Of a stretch of 34,043 bases of DNA, positions 25,208-33,860 are shown one piece after another. Positions within the stretch are counted from its first letter, which is position 1. Each line of letters opens with the position of its first letter. Below the pieces are notes generated by a model that saw only the letters and a list, made by a program, of their open reading frames with translations, made no database searches and had not been told where the DNA came from. Both the position numbers and the translations under genes were made by a program. The DNA is from Bacillota bacterium. GTDB lineage: Bacteria; Bacillota_A; Clostridia; Tissierellales; Peptoniphilaceae. The DNA lies in NCBI GenBank assembly GCA_023418535.1, contig JAEZZN010000040.1, positions 1 through 34,043 on the forward strand. Reading direction: 5' to 3'.

Positions 25208-25420
25208 CTATTCTTGTGATCTATTGCTGTAATTTGGTCTTTCAACTAAGCCTGATTTTAATGCAGATGTAGAAACCCAAATTCTTTGAACTTTTCCATC
25301 TACAACAGCTTTAACTCTTTTAAGGTTTGGTTTGAAAGCTCTCTTAATTTTTTTGTTTGAGAAAGTAACTACATTACCAGATTTCTTCTTTTTACCTGTA
25401 ATCGCACATTGTTTACCCAT
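25208..25420 (-). CDS. rpmB: 50S ribosomal protein L28, zinc-free form
   Basis: This 70-aa protein has the L28 signatures MGKQCAITGKKKKSGN and ALKSGLVER. Zinc-binding L28 has two CxxC pairs; here the first is C-x2-T and the second position reads STSA, so it is the C-minus form that does not hold zinc, as in Bacillus. AGGAGGT precedes the ATG. It is monocistronic, with its own promoter and terminator, and diverges from asp23. Confidence 0.97.
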   Translation of the reverse strand: MGKQCAITGKKKKSGNVVTFSNKKIKRAFKPNLKRVKAVVDGKVQRIWVSTSALKSGLVERPNYSNRSQE

Positions 25421-25457
25421 ATATCCACCTCCTATAATTACTAGTATTACTCGAAAT

Positions 25458-25510
25458 ATTATAACATAAAGATATATTTTTTTGCAAGTTGTTGTTTCTA
25501 CTGTTATAAT
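25458..25510. promoter_or_regulatory. Divergent promoters sharing one palindromic -35
   Basis: Minus strand: TTGCAA (25482–25487), an 18-bp spacer and TATAAT with TG before it (25458–25463) serves rpmB. Plus strand: the same TTGCAA, which is its own reverse complement, a 17-bp spacer and TATAAT (25505–25510) with TG at 25502–25503 serves asp23. The two polymerase sites overlap at one -35, so they should compete. Confidence 0.6.
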
Positions 25511-25537
25511 TTACATATATATATTAAGGAGGTCAGT

Positions 25538-25888
25538 ATGTCAGCTATATTAAAAAATGAACACGGAACAATAGTTTTTGATGAAAAAGTTATAGCTACT
25601 TTGGCGGCAGAAACAGCACAAGAATCATATGGTATAGTAGGTCTTGTTGCTCAAAATACGAGAGATGGAATTTTTGAGTTGTTAAAAGTAGAAAACAAAA
25701 CAAAAGGTGTTAAGGTTAATGTTGTAGACAATGAATTAGATATTGACTTAATAGTAATGATGGAATTTGGTGTTAGAATAGCAATAGTTGCAGAAAACAT
25801 CATTGATAAAGTAAAATATACTGTTGAAAAAAATACTAAATTAAAGGTTAATTCTGTGAATCTAATTATTCAAGGAATTAGAATTTAA
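25538..25888 (+). CDS. Asp23/Gls24 family envelope stress protein (YloU-like)
   Basis: At 116 aa this is the short YloU type of the Asp23/Gls24 family: the opening GTIVFDEKVIATLAAETAQESYGIVGL, then VDNELDIDLIVMMEFGVRI and a C-terminal VNLIIQGI. Asp23 proteins sit at the membrane through partners and affect envelope stress. The gene has AAGGAGGT before the ATG and lies 10 bp before the fakA-like gene, the same pair as yloU–yloV in Bacillus. L28 divergent from this pair is also the common Firmicute arrangement. Confidence 0.95.
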   Translation: MSAILKNEHGTIVFDEKVIATLAAETAQESYGIVGLVAQNTRDGIFELLKVENKTKGVKVNVVDNELDIDLIVMMEFGVRIAIVAENIIDKVKYTVEKNTKLKVNSVNLIIQGIRI

Positions 25889-25898
25889 TGGGGGAAAT

Positions 25899-27539
25899 AT
25901 GAAGAATATAGGATTTGAGGATTTGAAATTAGCTATAATTGGAGCTAGTAAAAATCTTGAAACTAATAAAGAATATGTAAATGGACTAAATGTTTTTCCT
26001 GTTCCTGATGGAGATACAGGTACTAATATGTCCTTAACAATGAAATCAGTAAGAAATAAACTAGAAAGTGCAGAACCAAATATGAAATCAGTAGCGAAAG
26101 CTTTATCTACTGGTTCTCTGATGGGAGCTAGAGGTAATTCTGGAGTTATACTTTCACAATTATGTAGAGGTGCTGCAAAAGTATTTGAACAAGTTGAAAC
26201 TGTAGAAATTATAAATGTTGTAGAAGTATTTGAATCAGCTAGAGATACTGCATATAAAGCAGTATTGAAGCCTACTGAAGGTACTATACTTACAGTAAGT
26301 AGAATGATTGCTGAATTTGCAAGAGAGAATTTCTTAAAATATGATGATATTTTAGTGTTTATAAATGATTGTATAGATGCTGGTAAGGATGCTCTTAAGA
26401 AGACTCCAGAAATGTTACCAGTATTAAAAGAGGCAAATGTAGTAGATGCTGGAGGTCAAGGTCTGATTTTCCTTTTAGAAGGAGCATATAGAACACTGAA
26501 TGGAGAAGAAGTAATTGACAATCTAACAGACAGTGAAGTTATGAATATTAATCTAAATAAACATGTTGAACATGATTCAACAGTTAGACCTGAAGATATA
26601 GTATATGGTTATTGTACAGAGTTCTTAATACTAACAGATGGAACTGAGTCTTATGAAGATTTTAGAGATGAAATAAGTCCATATGGTGATTCAATAGTAG
26701 CTGTTGGTACAGATGATATGATTAAAATTCACATTCATACAGATGATCCAGGATTTGTTTTAGGACTTGCTAGAAAAAAAGGTGAATTAACAGGTATTAA
26801 AATCGAAAATATGAGACTTCAAAATGCTGAAGTTATAAGACTTAAAGAAGAGCAAGAAAAAGCAGCAAAAAAAGAAAATAAAAAGAAATATGGATTCGTT
26901 TCAGTATCTATTGGTGAAGGCTTTGATGAAATTTTTAATGATTTAGGTATTGATAAGCTAATAAAAGGAGGGCAAACAATGAACCCTTCTACTGAAGATA
27001 TAGTAGATGCTGTAAATAGTGTCAATGCTGAAAATGTATTTATATTCCCAAATAATAAAAATATAATTTTAGCAGCTAAGCAAGCAGTTGAACTTGTAGA
27101 CAATAATCTTATAGTTATTGAAACAAAATCTATACCACAAGCATTTACAGCTATGATTAATTTTGATGATTCAAAAACAGCTACTGAAAACTGGGAAGCA
27201 ATGACAGAATCATTAAAAGAGGTAACAAGCTTACAATTAACTTATGCTATTAGAGATACTAAGAGTGGTGATTTAGATATCGAAAAAGATGACTATATAG
27301 GTCTTGAAAATGGAGACATAGTAGTTAAAGGTAAAGATATGAATGATACATTCAAAGATCTTATTAAGCATGCTGTAACAGATGAATCAGGAATTATTTC
27401 TATATATTATGGAGAAGATATTTCTGAAACAGAAGCTGTTGATTTACAAGAAGAATTAGAAAAAGAATATCCTTTAGTTGATATAGAGTTATATAATGGT
27501 GGACAACCATTGTATTATTATATAGCAGCAATTGAATAA
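25899..27539 (+). CDS. fakA: DhaL-domain fatty acid kinase FakA-like protein (YloV)
   Basis: This 546-aa protein has an N-terminal DhaL (Dak phosphatase) domain (residues ~1–200) with NVFPVPDGDTGTNM, whose aspartates bind Mg-ATP, and GARGNSGVILSQL. Middle and C-terminal domains follow, ending EYPLVDIELYNGGQPLYYY as in YloV/FakA. In S. aureus FakA phosphorylates FakB-bound fatty acids for entry into phospholipid synthesis. No FakB (DegV) gene is in the window. GGGG lies before the ATG; the recG start follows directly on the stop. Confidence 0.92.
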   Translation: MKNIGFEDLKLAIIGASKNLETNKEYVNGLNVFPVPDGDTGTNMSLTMKSVRNKLESAEPNMKSVAKALSTGSLMGARGNSGVILSQLCRGAAKVFEQVETVEIINVVEVFESARDTAYKAVLKPTEGTILTVSRMIAEFARENFLKYDDILVFINDCIDAGKDALKKTPEMLPVLKEANVVDAGGQGLIFLLEGAYRTLNGEEVIDNLTDSEVMNINLNKHVEHDSTVRPEDIVYGYCTEFLILTDGTESYEDFRDEISPYGDSIVAVGTDDMIKIHIHTDDPGFVLGLARKKGELTGIKIENMRLQNAEVIRLKEEQEKAAKKENKKKYGFVSVSIGEGFDEIFNDLGIDKLIKGGQTMNPSTEDIVDAVNSVNAENVFIFPNNKNIILAAKQAVELVDNNLIVIETKSIPQAFTAMINFDDSKTATENWEAMTESLKEVTSLQLTYAIRDTKSGDLDIEKDDYIGLENGDIVVKGKDMNDTFKDLIKHAVTDESGIISIYYGEDISETEAVDLQEELEKEYPLVDIELYNGGQPLYYYIAAIE

Positions 27540-27540
27540 G

Positions 27541-29529
27541 ATGAAATTAACTGATATTAAAGGTATAGGAACTAAGAAACAAAAAATTTTAAACGAATTA
27601 GGTATTTATAATATATATGATTTGTTGACTTATATACCTATTAGATATGAAGATAGATCGAATAAGACTTTAGTTTTGAATGCGATTGATGGAGTGAAAC
27701 AATATTTTGAAATTACAATTGATTCAATTTCTAAGACTTATTTTTACCAAGGTAAAAAATCAATTTCTAGAGTAAAAGGAAGTGATGATAGTGGGTCAAT
27801 CAATCTAATATGGTATAACGATAGATTTTCATCAAAAAATCTAAAAATAGGAGAAAAATATAAGTTTTTTGGTTATTATAGTTCAGAAAAAAACGCTATA
27901 ATTAATCCGGTGGTTTCAAAAATGATTGATAATAGCATAGGTGGGATTTATCCAATCTATGCTATAAAAAAGGGTGTATCTTCAAAAGAAATAATAAAGT
28001 ATAAAGATTTTTTGTTTTATAAAGATGTAAAATTAGAAGATTATCTAGAAGATGATTTTAAAAATAAATTTAATATATTAGATATTAATGAAATATATAA
28101 AATTTTACACAAGCCAAAAAATAATATTGATTTATATAATGCACTTTATAACGATAGCCTAAGAAATCTGTATTTAGAGAAACTTGCAAATAGAATTTAT
28201 ACTGAAAATTTAAATAAAGATTATATTCAATTTAATAAATTTAGTCTGGTTGACTATATTAGTGAATTAGGTTTTACATTGACAGATTCGCAATACAATG
28301 CCCTAAACGAAATAATAAATGATATGACATCTAAAAAGAGAATGAATAGACTTTTGATAGGGGATGTTGGATCGGGAAAAACTATCGTAGCAATATTAAG
28401 CGCTATAATATCTGTTAAAAATGATTATCAAGTAGCATTTATGGCTCCAACTGAAATACTTGCAATACAGCATTATGAAAAAAATAAAAAGTATTTAGAA
28501 AGTTTTGGTATAAATTGTGAATTACTAATTGGTTCAACAAAAAATAAAGATGAAATTTATAAAAAACTAAAGAATGGAAATATAGATATTATATTTGGTA
28601 CGCATGCACTATTCCAAGAAAAAGTAAATTTTGATAAATTAGGTCTTATAATTACAGATGAACAACAAAGATTTGGGGTTTACCAACGAAAAATGCTTTT
28701 TGATAAAGGGATATATCCAGATACTTTACTGCTATCGGCAACACCTATACCAAGAACACTCGCTTTAAGTTTATATGATAATCTTGATTTAACTTTTATA
28801 GAAGAATTACCTAAAAATAGAAAGCCAATTAAGTCTTATTTAACGAGTATATATAAAGAACAAGATTTTATTGATTTTGCATACAGACAAGTACAAGAAG
28901 GTAATCAAGCATATATAGTTGTGTCAAGAGTAGAAGCTGATGAAGATACAAATGATTTAGAATCTGTAGATAGATTATATAAAAAATTAAGTAAATATTT
29001 TAATTCAAAAGTAAGGCTTGGAAAACTTCACGGAAAAATGGATGCTAAAAAGAAAGAAAGTATTCAAGCCGATTTTGTTGATGGAAAAATTGATATATTA
29101 ATAGCTACAAGTATTATAGAGGTTGGTATAGATGTACCAAAGGCAAATGTAATAATTATTTATGATGCTAATCAATTTGGATTATCACAATTACATCAAA
29201 TCAGAGGAAGGGTAGGGAGATCTGATATTCAATCATACTGTTTTTTTGTTATGAATGAAAAGAATCCTGTTTCTGAAAAGTTAGAGTATATTAAAGATAA
29301 TCTTGATGGATATGAAATTTCTAAAAAGGATCTTGAAATAAGAGGTTCAGGGGAAATTTATGGAACTAATCAATCTGGATTTATAGAATTTGAGAATAGA
29401 TTCTTTTTCAATGAAGAATTAATATCAACTGTAAATAAGATGATAGAAGACTCAGATAATATCAGTTTGAATTTGAAATCTATAATTAATAAAAAGTTAG
29501 AAAAATTAGATAAAATAGTTATGAATTGA
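27541..29529 (+). CDS. recG: ATP-dependent DNA helicase RecG
   Basis: At 662 aa this is slightly short for RecG (~680), which remodels stalled forks and branched DNA. It has an N-terminal helical segment with GIGTKKQKIL, an OB-fold wedge (residues ~55–130), then the SF2 motor: Walker A GDVGSGKT (about 274–281), motif II DEQQRFGV, SATPIPRTL, HQIRGRVGR and the TRG-region motif RGSGEIYGTNQSG. Motif II reads DEQQ, where most RecG have DEQH. ATG 27541 is chosen, 1 bp after the fakA stop. No Shine-Dalgarno is visible before it or before the in-frame TTG 9 bp upstream, so it probably depends on translational coupling. Confidence 0.95.
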   Translation: MKLTDIKGIGTKKQKILNELGIYNIYDLLTYIPIRYEDRSNKTLVLNAIDGVKQYFEITIDSISKTYFYQGKKSISRVKGSDDSGSINLIWYNDRFSSKNLKIGEKYKFFGYYSSEKNAIINPVVSKMIDNSIGGIYPIYAIKKGVSSKEIIKYKDFLFYKDVKLEDYLEDDFKNKFNILDINEIYKILHKPKNNIDLYNALYNDSLRNLYLEKLANRIYTENLNKDYIQFNKFSLVDYISELGFTLTDSQYNALNEIINDMTSKKRMNRLLIGDVGSGKTIVAILSAIISVKNDYQVAFMAPTEILAIQHYEKNKKYLESFGINCELLIGSTKNKDEIYKKLKNGNIDIIFGTHALFQEKVNFDKLGLIITDEQQRFGVYQRKMLFDKGIYPDTLLLSATPIPRTLALSLYDNLDLTFIEELPKNRKPIKSYLTSIYKEQDFIDFAYRQVQEGNQAYIVVSRVEADEDTNDLESVDRLYKKLSKYFNSKVRLGKLHGKMDAKKKESIQADFVDGKIDILIATSIIEVGIDVPKANVIIIYDANQFGLSQLHQIRGRVGRSDIQSYCFFVMNEKNPVSEKLEYIKDNLDGYEISKKDLEIRGSGEIYGTNQSGFIEFENRFFFNEELISTVNKMIEDSDNISLNLKSIINKKLEKLDKIVMN

Positions 29530-29535
29530 GGAAAT

Positions 29536-30087
29536 ATGTCTTTAAGAGTTATTACGGGTTTAAGAAAAGGACACAAACTTCAAGGACCAAAATCAAGTAA
29601 TGCTAGACCAACAGAAGATAGAATTAAGGAATCCGTATTTAATATAATAGGCCCTTTTGACAATGATTTTATTGCATTAGATTTATTTGCAGCTACTGGA
29701 AATATAGGAATTGAGTTTTTGAGTAGAGGAGCAAAAAAAGTATATTTTTCTGAGTTAGATAGAGAAAATATAAAATTATTGGAAGATAATCTAGAACATA
29801 CAAAGTTTAGTGATAAATCTATTGTTTTAAAAGGTGATTTTAGAAGAAATTTATTGCAAATAAGGGATGAAATAGATTTTGTTTACATCGATCCACCATA
29901 TGATATAGAAGATTATTATATAGAATCGATTAAAATAATGTTAAAAAACAGATACTTTAAGAATGCATTATTTATAGCTGAAATGAATCAATATATTCAT
30001 TTAACAGAATTCTTTGATAATTTAGAATTGGTTTATGAAAAAAAATATGGAAAAAAATATATTATGTTTTATAGGGAGAAAGAATGA
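29536..30087 (+). CDS. rsmD: 16S rRNA (guanine(966)-N(2))-methyltransferase RsmD
   Basis: This 183-aa Rossmann-fold methyltransferase has the RsmD start SLRVITGLRKGHKLQGP, ARPTEDRIKESVFNII, the SAM-binding ALDLFAATGNIGIEFLSRGA and the catalytic DPPY motif in FVYIDPPYD. It methylates G966 of 16S rRNA (E. coli numbering). GAGG precedes the ATG, 6 bp after recG. Its stop overlaps the coaD start by 4 bp, the standard rsmD–coaD pair. Confidence 0.96.
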   Translation: MSLRVITGLRKGHKLQGPKSSNARPTEDRIKESVFNIIGPFDNDFIALDLFAATGNIGIEFLSRGAKKVYFSELDRENIKLLEDNLEHTKFSDKSIVLKGDFRRNLLQIRDEIDFVYIDPPYDIEDYYIESIKIMLKNRYFKNALFIAEMNQYIHLTEFFDNLELVYEKKYGKKYIMFYREKE

Positions 30088-30560
30088 GAGTTATCTATCC
30101 TGGAAGTTTTGATCCTGTTACAAATGGGCATTTGGACATTATTAGTAGAGCATCTAAAATTTATGATGAAGTCATAGTTTGTGTGCTTATTAATAATTCA
30201 AAAAAATACTTATTTACAATGGATGAAAGAATTGAAATGTTAGAAGATATATTATATGATTATAATAACGTAAAAGTTGCAAAATATTCTGGTCTTTTGA
30301 TTGATTTTGCAAAAGAAAATCAAGCAGATGCCATTATAAGAGGAATAAGAGCTGTATCAGATTATGAGACAGAACTACAATTTGCTCAAATGAACAAGGT
30401 ATATTCAGGTGGAGTAGTAGAAACATTATTTATGGTTGCCGAACCTAAATATTCATATCTTAGTTCTAGTATAGTAAAAGAAATAGCATCTTTTAATCGA
30501 GATGTTAGTGGTTTAGTTCCTAAAAATGTAGCTAATAAAATTAAAAACAAATTTAATTAG
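30084..30560 (+). CDS. coaD: Phosphopantetheine adenylyltransferase
   Basis: This 158-aa enzyme makes dephospho-CoA from 4'-phosphopantetheine and ATP. GSFDPVTNGHLD (7–18) carries the nucleotidyltransferase T/HxGH-type motif with H16. RGIRAVSDYETELQFAQMN and YLSSSIVKE complete the active site. The start overlaps rsmD (ATGA), with GGGAG upstream. Length and order match the family. Confidence 0.97.
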   Translation: MRVIYPGSFDPVTNGHLDIISRASKIYDEVIVCVLINNSKKYLFTMDERIEMLEDILYDYNNVKVAKYSGLLIDFAKENQADAIIRGIRAVSDYETELQFAQMNKVYSGGVVETLFMVAEPKYSYLSSSIVKEIASFNRDVSGLVPKNVANKIKNKFN

Positions 30561-30568
30561 GAGGAGAA

Positions 30569-31042
30569 ATGGATATAATTTCATTATTGGATGAATTAGA
30601 AGAACTTATAGATGAAGCTGGATCAGTACCATTTTCAAAAAAAGTTACTGTACACCCAGACGATATTTATGGGATAATTAATGATATGAAAGATTCTATT
30701 CCACAAGAAATCAAAGACGCACAATGGGTAAATGAAGAAAGAGATAGAATTATTTCTGAAGCAAATGCTCAAGCTGCAAATATTAAAGAAAGAGCTCAAG
30801 AAGAAGTTCAAAGATCTTATGAGGAAGCAAATAGAAGATTAAAAGAATTAGTTAATGAAAATAGTATTACAGTTGCTGCTAATGAAGAAGCTGATAGAAT
30901 TATTTCTGAAGCTAAAAGCACAGCTAATACAATTACAACTAATTCATTAGCTTATGTAGATCAAATTTTATCAAAGACAGAAGATGAAGTTAAGAAAACT
31001 CTACAAGTTATTGAAGAAAATAGATCACAATTAAAATATTAA
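30569..31042 (+). CDS. Coiled-coil protein next to coaD
   Basis: This 157-aa protein is long-helical: a short folded lead (MDIISLLDELEELIDEAGSVPFSKKVTVHPDD) resembling the start of other clostridial coaD neighbours, then heptad-like Ala/Glu/Arg repeats (ERDRIISEANAQAANI, EEADRIISEAKSTANTI) as in DivIVA or ATP synthase b-type stalks. It has no membrane helix, so it is not an F0 b subunit despite the likeness. The repeat ADRIISEA/RDRIISEA occurs twice. AGGAGGAG precedes the ATG. A scaffolding role in division or envelope assembly is possible but not shown. Confidence 0.8.
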   Translation: MDIISLLDELEELIDEAGSVPFSKKVTVHPDDIYGIINDMKDSIPQEIKDAQWVNEERDRIISEANAQAANIKERAQEEVQRSYEEANRRLKELVNENSITVAANEEADRIISEAKSTANTITTNSLAYVDQILSKTEDEVKKTLQVIEENRSQLKY

Positions 31043-31047
31043 AAAAT

Positions 31048-31075
31048 AGGGTTGCTGTATATATGCTGCAACCCT
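31048..31075. terminator. Terminator between convergent coiled-coil gene and tmcAL
   Basis: An 8-bp perfect stem (31048–31055 with 31068–31075) with a 12-nt loop. The minus-strand side has the better U-run (six T in ATTTTTTAAT), so it mainly ends tmcAL; its right arm touches the tmcAL stop codon. Confidence 0.65.
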
Positions 31076-32247
31076 TAATTTATGAATGGAATATTTTGAT
31101 AAAACGCTTTTTTTCCCTCTTTATCATCTATATAATAAAGTTCATTCGCTTTAATCTCTATATCAAATATTGATTTATCTATGCTGTTTAAACTATAGCT
31201 ATCTTTAAAATTAGTTAAAACTTGAAGCTCTTCCATATCTTTAATTTCTTTAAGTAATTTAGCTCCTTTATCATTAAATTTAAGAGCGTGTATATAGCTT
31301 ATATCTATCATGTTTTCTACGAGTTCATCATTTATATCTAATAAATAATTTAATACAAATCTTTTAAGTCTAGATTTTGTATGTCTTTTATTGTGTGATT
31401 TTTGTACAGTATCTTCAATACTTGAATCTAGATTATTACTAAGTAAATTTAGTATGCCTGTCTCAAATCCAGCAATATTTTCAGGATTTTTTCTTAAAAT
31501 ATTAACTAAATATTTAAATATGGAAGTATAATCATTTAAATCTTTTATATTTTTAGGTATTAAATTTTTTATATCTGCTGGTGCGTATTTTGTGAAATCA
31601 ATATTTTTATTTATTAATTTTCGTATGGTGCTAGCAGATTGAAATTCAAAATCATCTAAAGTATCACTATTATAACCACCGTCATTTCTAATTATTGGAA
31701 AATAATCTATATTGCTATTTAATTTTTTTATTGCTTTTATATATTGAATAGCAAGTGTATTATTTGGTTTTGAAATAGTTTCGTAAATATTAGGATTAAT
31801 TTCACGTATTGATTTTTCATAAGCGATCTTGTATGAATCGCCATTAAATATGTATTTTTTTTGTAATTCATATATAAGTTTTTCATTTTTTAATTGGAAA
31901 TTAACCATATAATTAAAATCATCAATAGTATCAGCTTCAACTCCAAAGCTAATACAGTCTATTATTTTCATTTTATTTAAGATATTTATTGCAGTAAATG
32001 CAAATAAATTTGCAGATTGTAAACTTGCGATGGTAGGAAGTTGAATAACTAAATCACAACCATTTTTTATTGCCAAACTGGATCTATCAAATTTATCCAA
32101 AATAGATGGCTCTCCTCTTTGGACATAATTCCCACTCATGATAACAATGATATTTGAGTTTGGAAACTTTGATTTAATTTTATTTATTTGATGAATATGC
32201 CCATTATGTATAGGGTTATATTCTGCAACTATTGCAATATTTTTCAT
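31075..32247 (-). CDS. tmcAL: tRNA(Met) cytidine acetate ligase TmcAL (YlbM)
   Basis: This 390-aa protein has a nucleotidyltransferase-like N-terminus EYNPIHNGH (H14, H17), MSGNYVQRGEPSILDKF, GCDLVIQLP and the later SASTIRKLI, all TmcAL hallmarks. The enzyme activates acetate with ATP and acetylates cytidine 34 of elongator tRNA-Met. It lies beside coaD and divergent from ackA, as is common in Firmicutes. The link to acetate kinase is attractive, since both handle acetate. The ATG has only a weak site (AAGGAT, rather far), so translation may be modest. Confidence 0.95.
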   Translation of the reverse strand: MKNIAIVAEYNPIHNGHIHQINKIKSKFPNSNIIVIMSGNYVQRGEPSILDKFDRSSLAIKNGCDLVIQLPTIASLQSANLFAFTAINILNKMKIIDCISFGVEADTIDDFNYMVNFQLKNEKLIYELQKKYIFNGDSYKIAYEKSIREINPNIYETISKPNNTLAIQYIKAIKKLNSNIDYFPIIRNDGGYNSDTLDDFEFQSASTIRKLINKNIDFTKYAPADIKNLIPKNIKDLNDYTSIFKYLVNILRKNPENIAGFETGILNLLSNNLDSSIEDTVQKSHNKRHTKSRLKRFVLNYLLDINDELVENMIDISYIHALKFNDKGAKLLKEIKDMEELQVLTNFKDSYSLNSIDKSIFDIEIKANELYYIDDKEGKKAFYQNIPFIN

Positions 32248-32267
32248 CTTGTATTAAATCCTTATTA

Positions 32268-32296
32268 TTGATATAATTTTAAAACATAAGTTTAAT
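32268..32296 (+). promoter_or_regulatory. Candidate promoter of ackA
   Basis: TTGATA (32268–32273), a 17-bp spacer and TTTAAT (32291–32296). A second possible -10, TATACT (32303–32308), lies downstream without a -35. The region is the 91-bp divergent gap with tmcAL. Confidence 0.35.
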
Positions 32297-32338
32297 TAAT
32301 TATATACTAAATAAATAAATTATTGAATAGGAGTTAAA

Positions 32339-33532
32339 ATGGATATTTTAGTATTAAATAGTGGTAGTTCATCTCTTAAATACCAATATTTAAATTCAGT
32401 TACAGGAGAAGTTTATGCTAAAGGGTTAATAGAAAGAATAGGAATCGAAGGATCAAATATTGCCCACAACACTAAAGATTATAAAACACAAATAGAAAGA
32501 GATTTACCAAGTCATAAAGAAGCGGTAGAGTTATTATTTGAAGTTTTATTAGATGAAGAACATGGAATAATTAAAGATATTGATGAAATAAAAGCTGTTG
32601 GTCATAGAGTTGTTCATGGTGGACCAATTGTTTTTCCAACATTAGTTGATGATAAAGTAATAGAAACTCTTGAATATGCTAAGAGATTTGCACCACTTCA
32701 TAATCCAGGTGCTATTGCAGGTATTTTAGGTGTTGAAGAAGTAGCTCCAGGAAAACCAAATGTAATCGTTGTAGACACTGGATTCCATGCTGATATTCCT
32801 GATGAAAATTCAATTTATGCAATACCATACAAATATTACGAAGAAGATGCTATTAAAAGATATGGTGCCCATGGTATAAGTCATAAATATATAACTATGA
32901 AGACAGCAGAACATTTAGGAAAAGATGTTGAAGATGTAAATGTAATAACTGTACATCTTGGAAATGGTGCTTCTATAACTGCAGTTAAAAATGGTAAATC
33001 ATACGATACATCAATGGGATTAACACCTCTTGAAGGTTTAGTAATGGGAACAAGATCTGGTGATATTGACCCTGCTGTAGTATTTACTTTAGGTAAATTA
33101 CACAATTTATCATATGATGACATGGATACATTATTAAATAAACAATCTGGACTGTTAGGTGTATCAGGTGTTTCATCAGATATGAGAGATGTAGAAAAAG
33201 CAGCTAATGAAGGTAATGAAAGAGCACAGCTTGCATTAAATATGTTCTATAATAGAGTTAAAAAATATATTGGATCATATATGGCATTACTTGGAGAAGT
33301 TGATGCAATTTCATTTGCTGGTGGAATTGGAGAAAATTCTTATTCTACAAGAGCTCATATTTTAGATGGTTTAGAAAATTTAGGCATTATCTACGATAAA
33401 TCATTAAATGACGGTGCAAGAGAAGAAAAAGAAATAACCGGAGAAGGTTCAAAAGTAAAAGTATTCATCACACCTACTAATGAAGAATTAATGATTGCTA
33501 GAGAAACACAAAATATAGTAGAAAATTTATAA
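32339..33532 (+). CDS. ackA: Acetate kinase
   Basis: At 397 aa this is full-length AckA, which makes ATP from acetyl phosphate. Motifs: N-terminal LVLNSGSSSLKY, GHRVVHGG, FHADIP, HLGNGAS, GTRSGDIDP and the C-terminal GGIGENS. TAGGAG lies before the ATG. No pta is in the window. Fermentative acetate production fits the anaerobic picture. Confidence 0.98.
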   Translation: MDILVLNSGSSSLKYQYLNSVTGEVYAKGLIERIGIEGSNIAHNTKDYKTQIERDLPSHKEAVELLFEVLLDEEHGIIKDIDEIKAVGHRVVHGGPIVFPTLVDDKVIETLEYAKRFAPLHNPGAIAGILGVEEVAPGKPNVIVVDTGFHADIPDENSIYAIPYKYYEEDAIKRYGAHGISHKYITMKTAEHLGKDVEDVNVITVHLGNGASITAVKNGKSYDTSMGLTPLEGLVMGTRSGDIDPAVVFTLGKLHNLSYDDMDTLLNKQSGLLGVSGVSSDMRDVEKAANEGNERAQLALNMFYNRVKKYIGSYMALLGEVDAISFAGGIGENSYSTRAHILDGLENLGIIYDKSLNDGAREEKEITGEGSKVKVFITPTNEELMIARETQNIVENL

Positions 33533-33537
33533 AATAA

Positions 33538-33566
33538 TTGACAAATACGCAAAAACTATGTATACT
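33538..33566 (+). promoter_or_regulatory. Near-consensus promoter of rpmF
   Basis: TTGACA (33538–33543), a 17-bp spacer and TATACT (33561–33566). The -35 is perfect and the -10 matches at five of six positions. The leader is about 35 nt. Confidence 0.85.
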
Positions 33567-33607
33567 ATTTAAGTATTTTGAAATGATTAATTTAAGGAGG
33601 TGTTCAT

Positions 33608-33790
33608 ATGGCAGTACCAAAGAGAAAAACATCTAAAGCTAAAACAGCTTCAAGAAGAGCTTCTTCATATAGATTAAATAAAGTAAACTTTGTAGTAGAT
33701 AAAGAAACAAATGAAGCAAGATTACCACATAGAGTAAGTCCTTCAGGATATTACAATGGTAGACAAATATTTGAAGTAGAAGAAGAATAG
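33608..33790 (+). CDS. rpmF: 50S ribosomal protein L32, zinc-free form
   Basis: This 60-aa protein has the L32 opening MAVPKRKTSKAKTASRRAS and the core LPHRVSPSGYYNGRQI. In zinc-binding L32 the second part reads CPNCG…HRVCPSCGYY; here every cysteine is replaced, so it is the C-minus form. AAGGAGGTG is a perfect ribosome site. The usual upstream neighbour yceD (DUF177) is absent: ackA ends 75 bp before it and the gap holds only the promoter. Confidence 0.97.
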   Translation: MAVPKRKTSKAKTASRRASSYRLNKVNFVVDKETNEARLPHRVSPSGYYNGRQIFEVEEE

Positions 33791-33824
33791 AAATATCAAT
33801 AACTGATATTATTTTGACATATAT

Positions 33825-33858
33825 AAAGACTAGAAATCTAAATTTTTAGTCTTTTTTT
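33825..33858 (+). terminator. Terminator of rpmF
   Basis: A 13-bp stem with one G·U pair (33825–33837 with 33842–33854), a CTAA loop and four further T residues after the stem. A smaller 7-bp hairpin (33792–33798 with 33804–33810) precedes it. Confidence 0.88.
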
Positions 33859-33860
33859 AT

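Noticed and set aside
30569..31042. ATP synthase F0 subunit b
   Set aside because: The coiled-coil resembles the b-subunit stalk, but there is no membrane helix and no atp gene nearby.
33814..33819. Perfect TTGACA after rpmF
   Set aside because: No -10 lies at 16–19 bp, and the rpmF terminator stem occupies that place; taken as chance.
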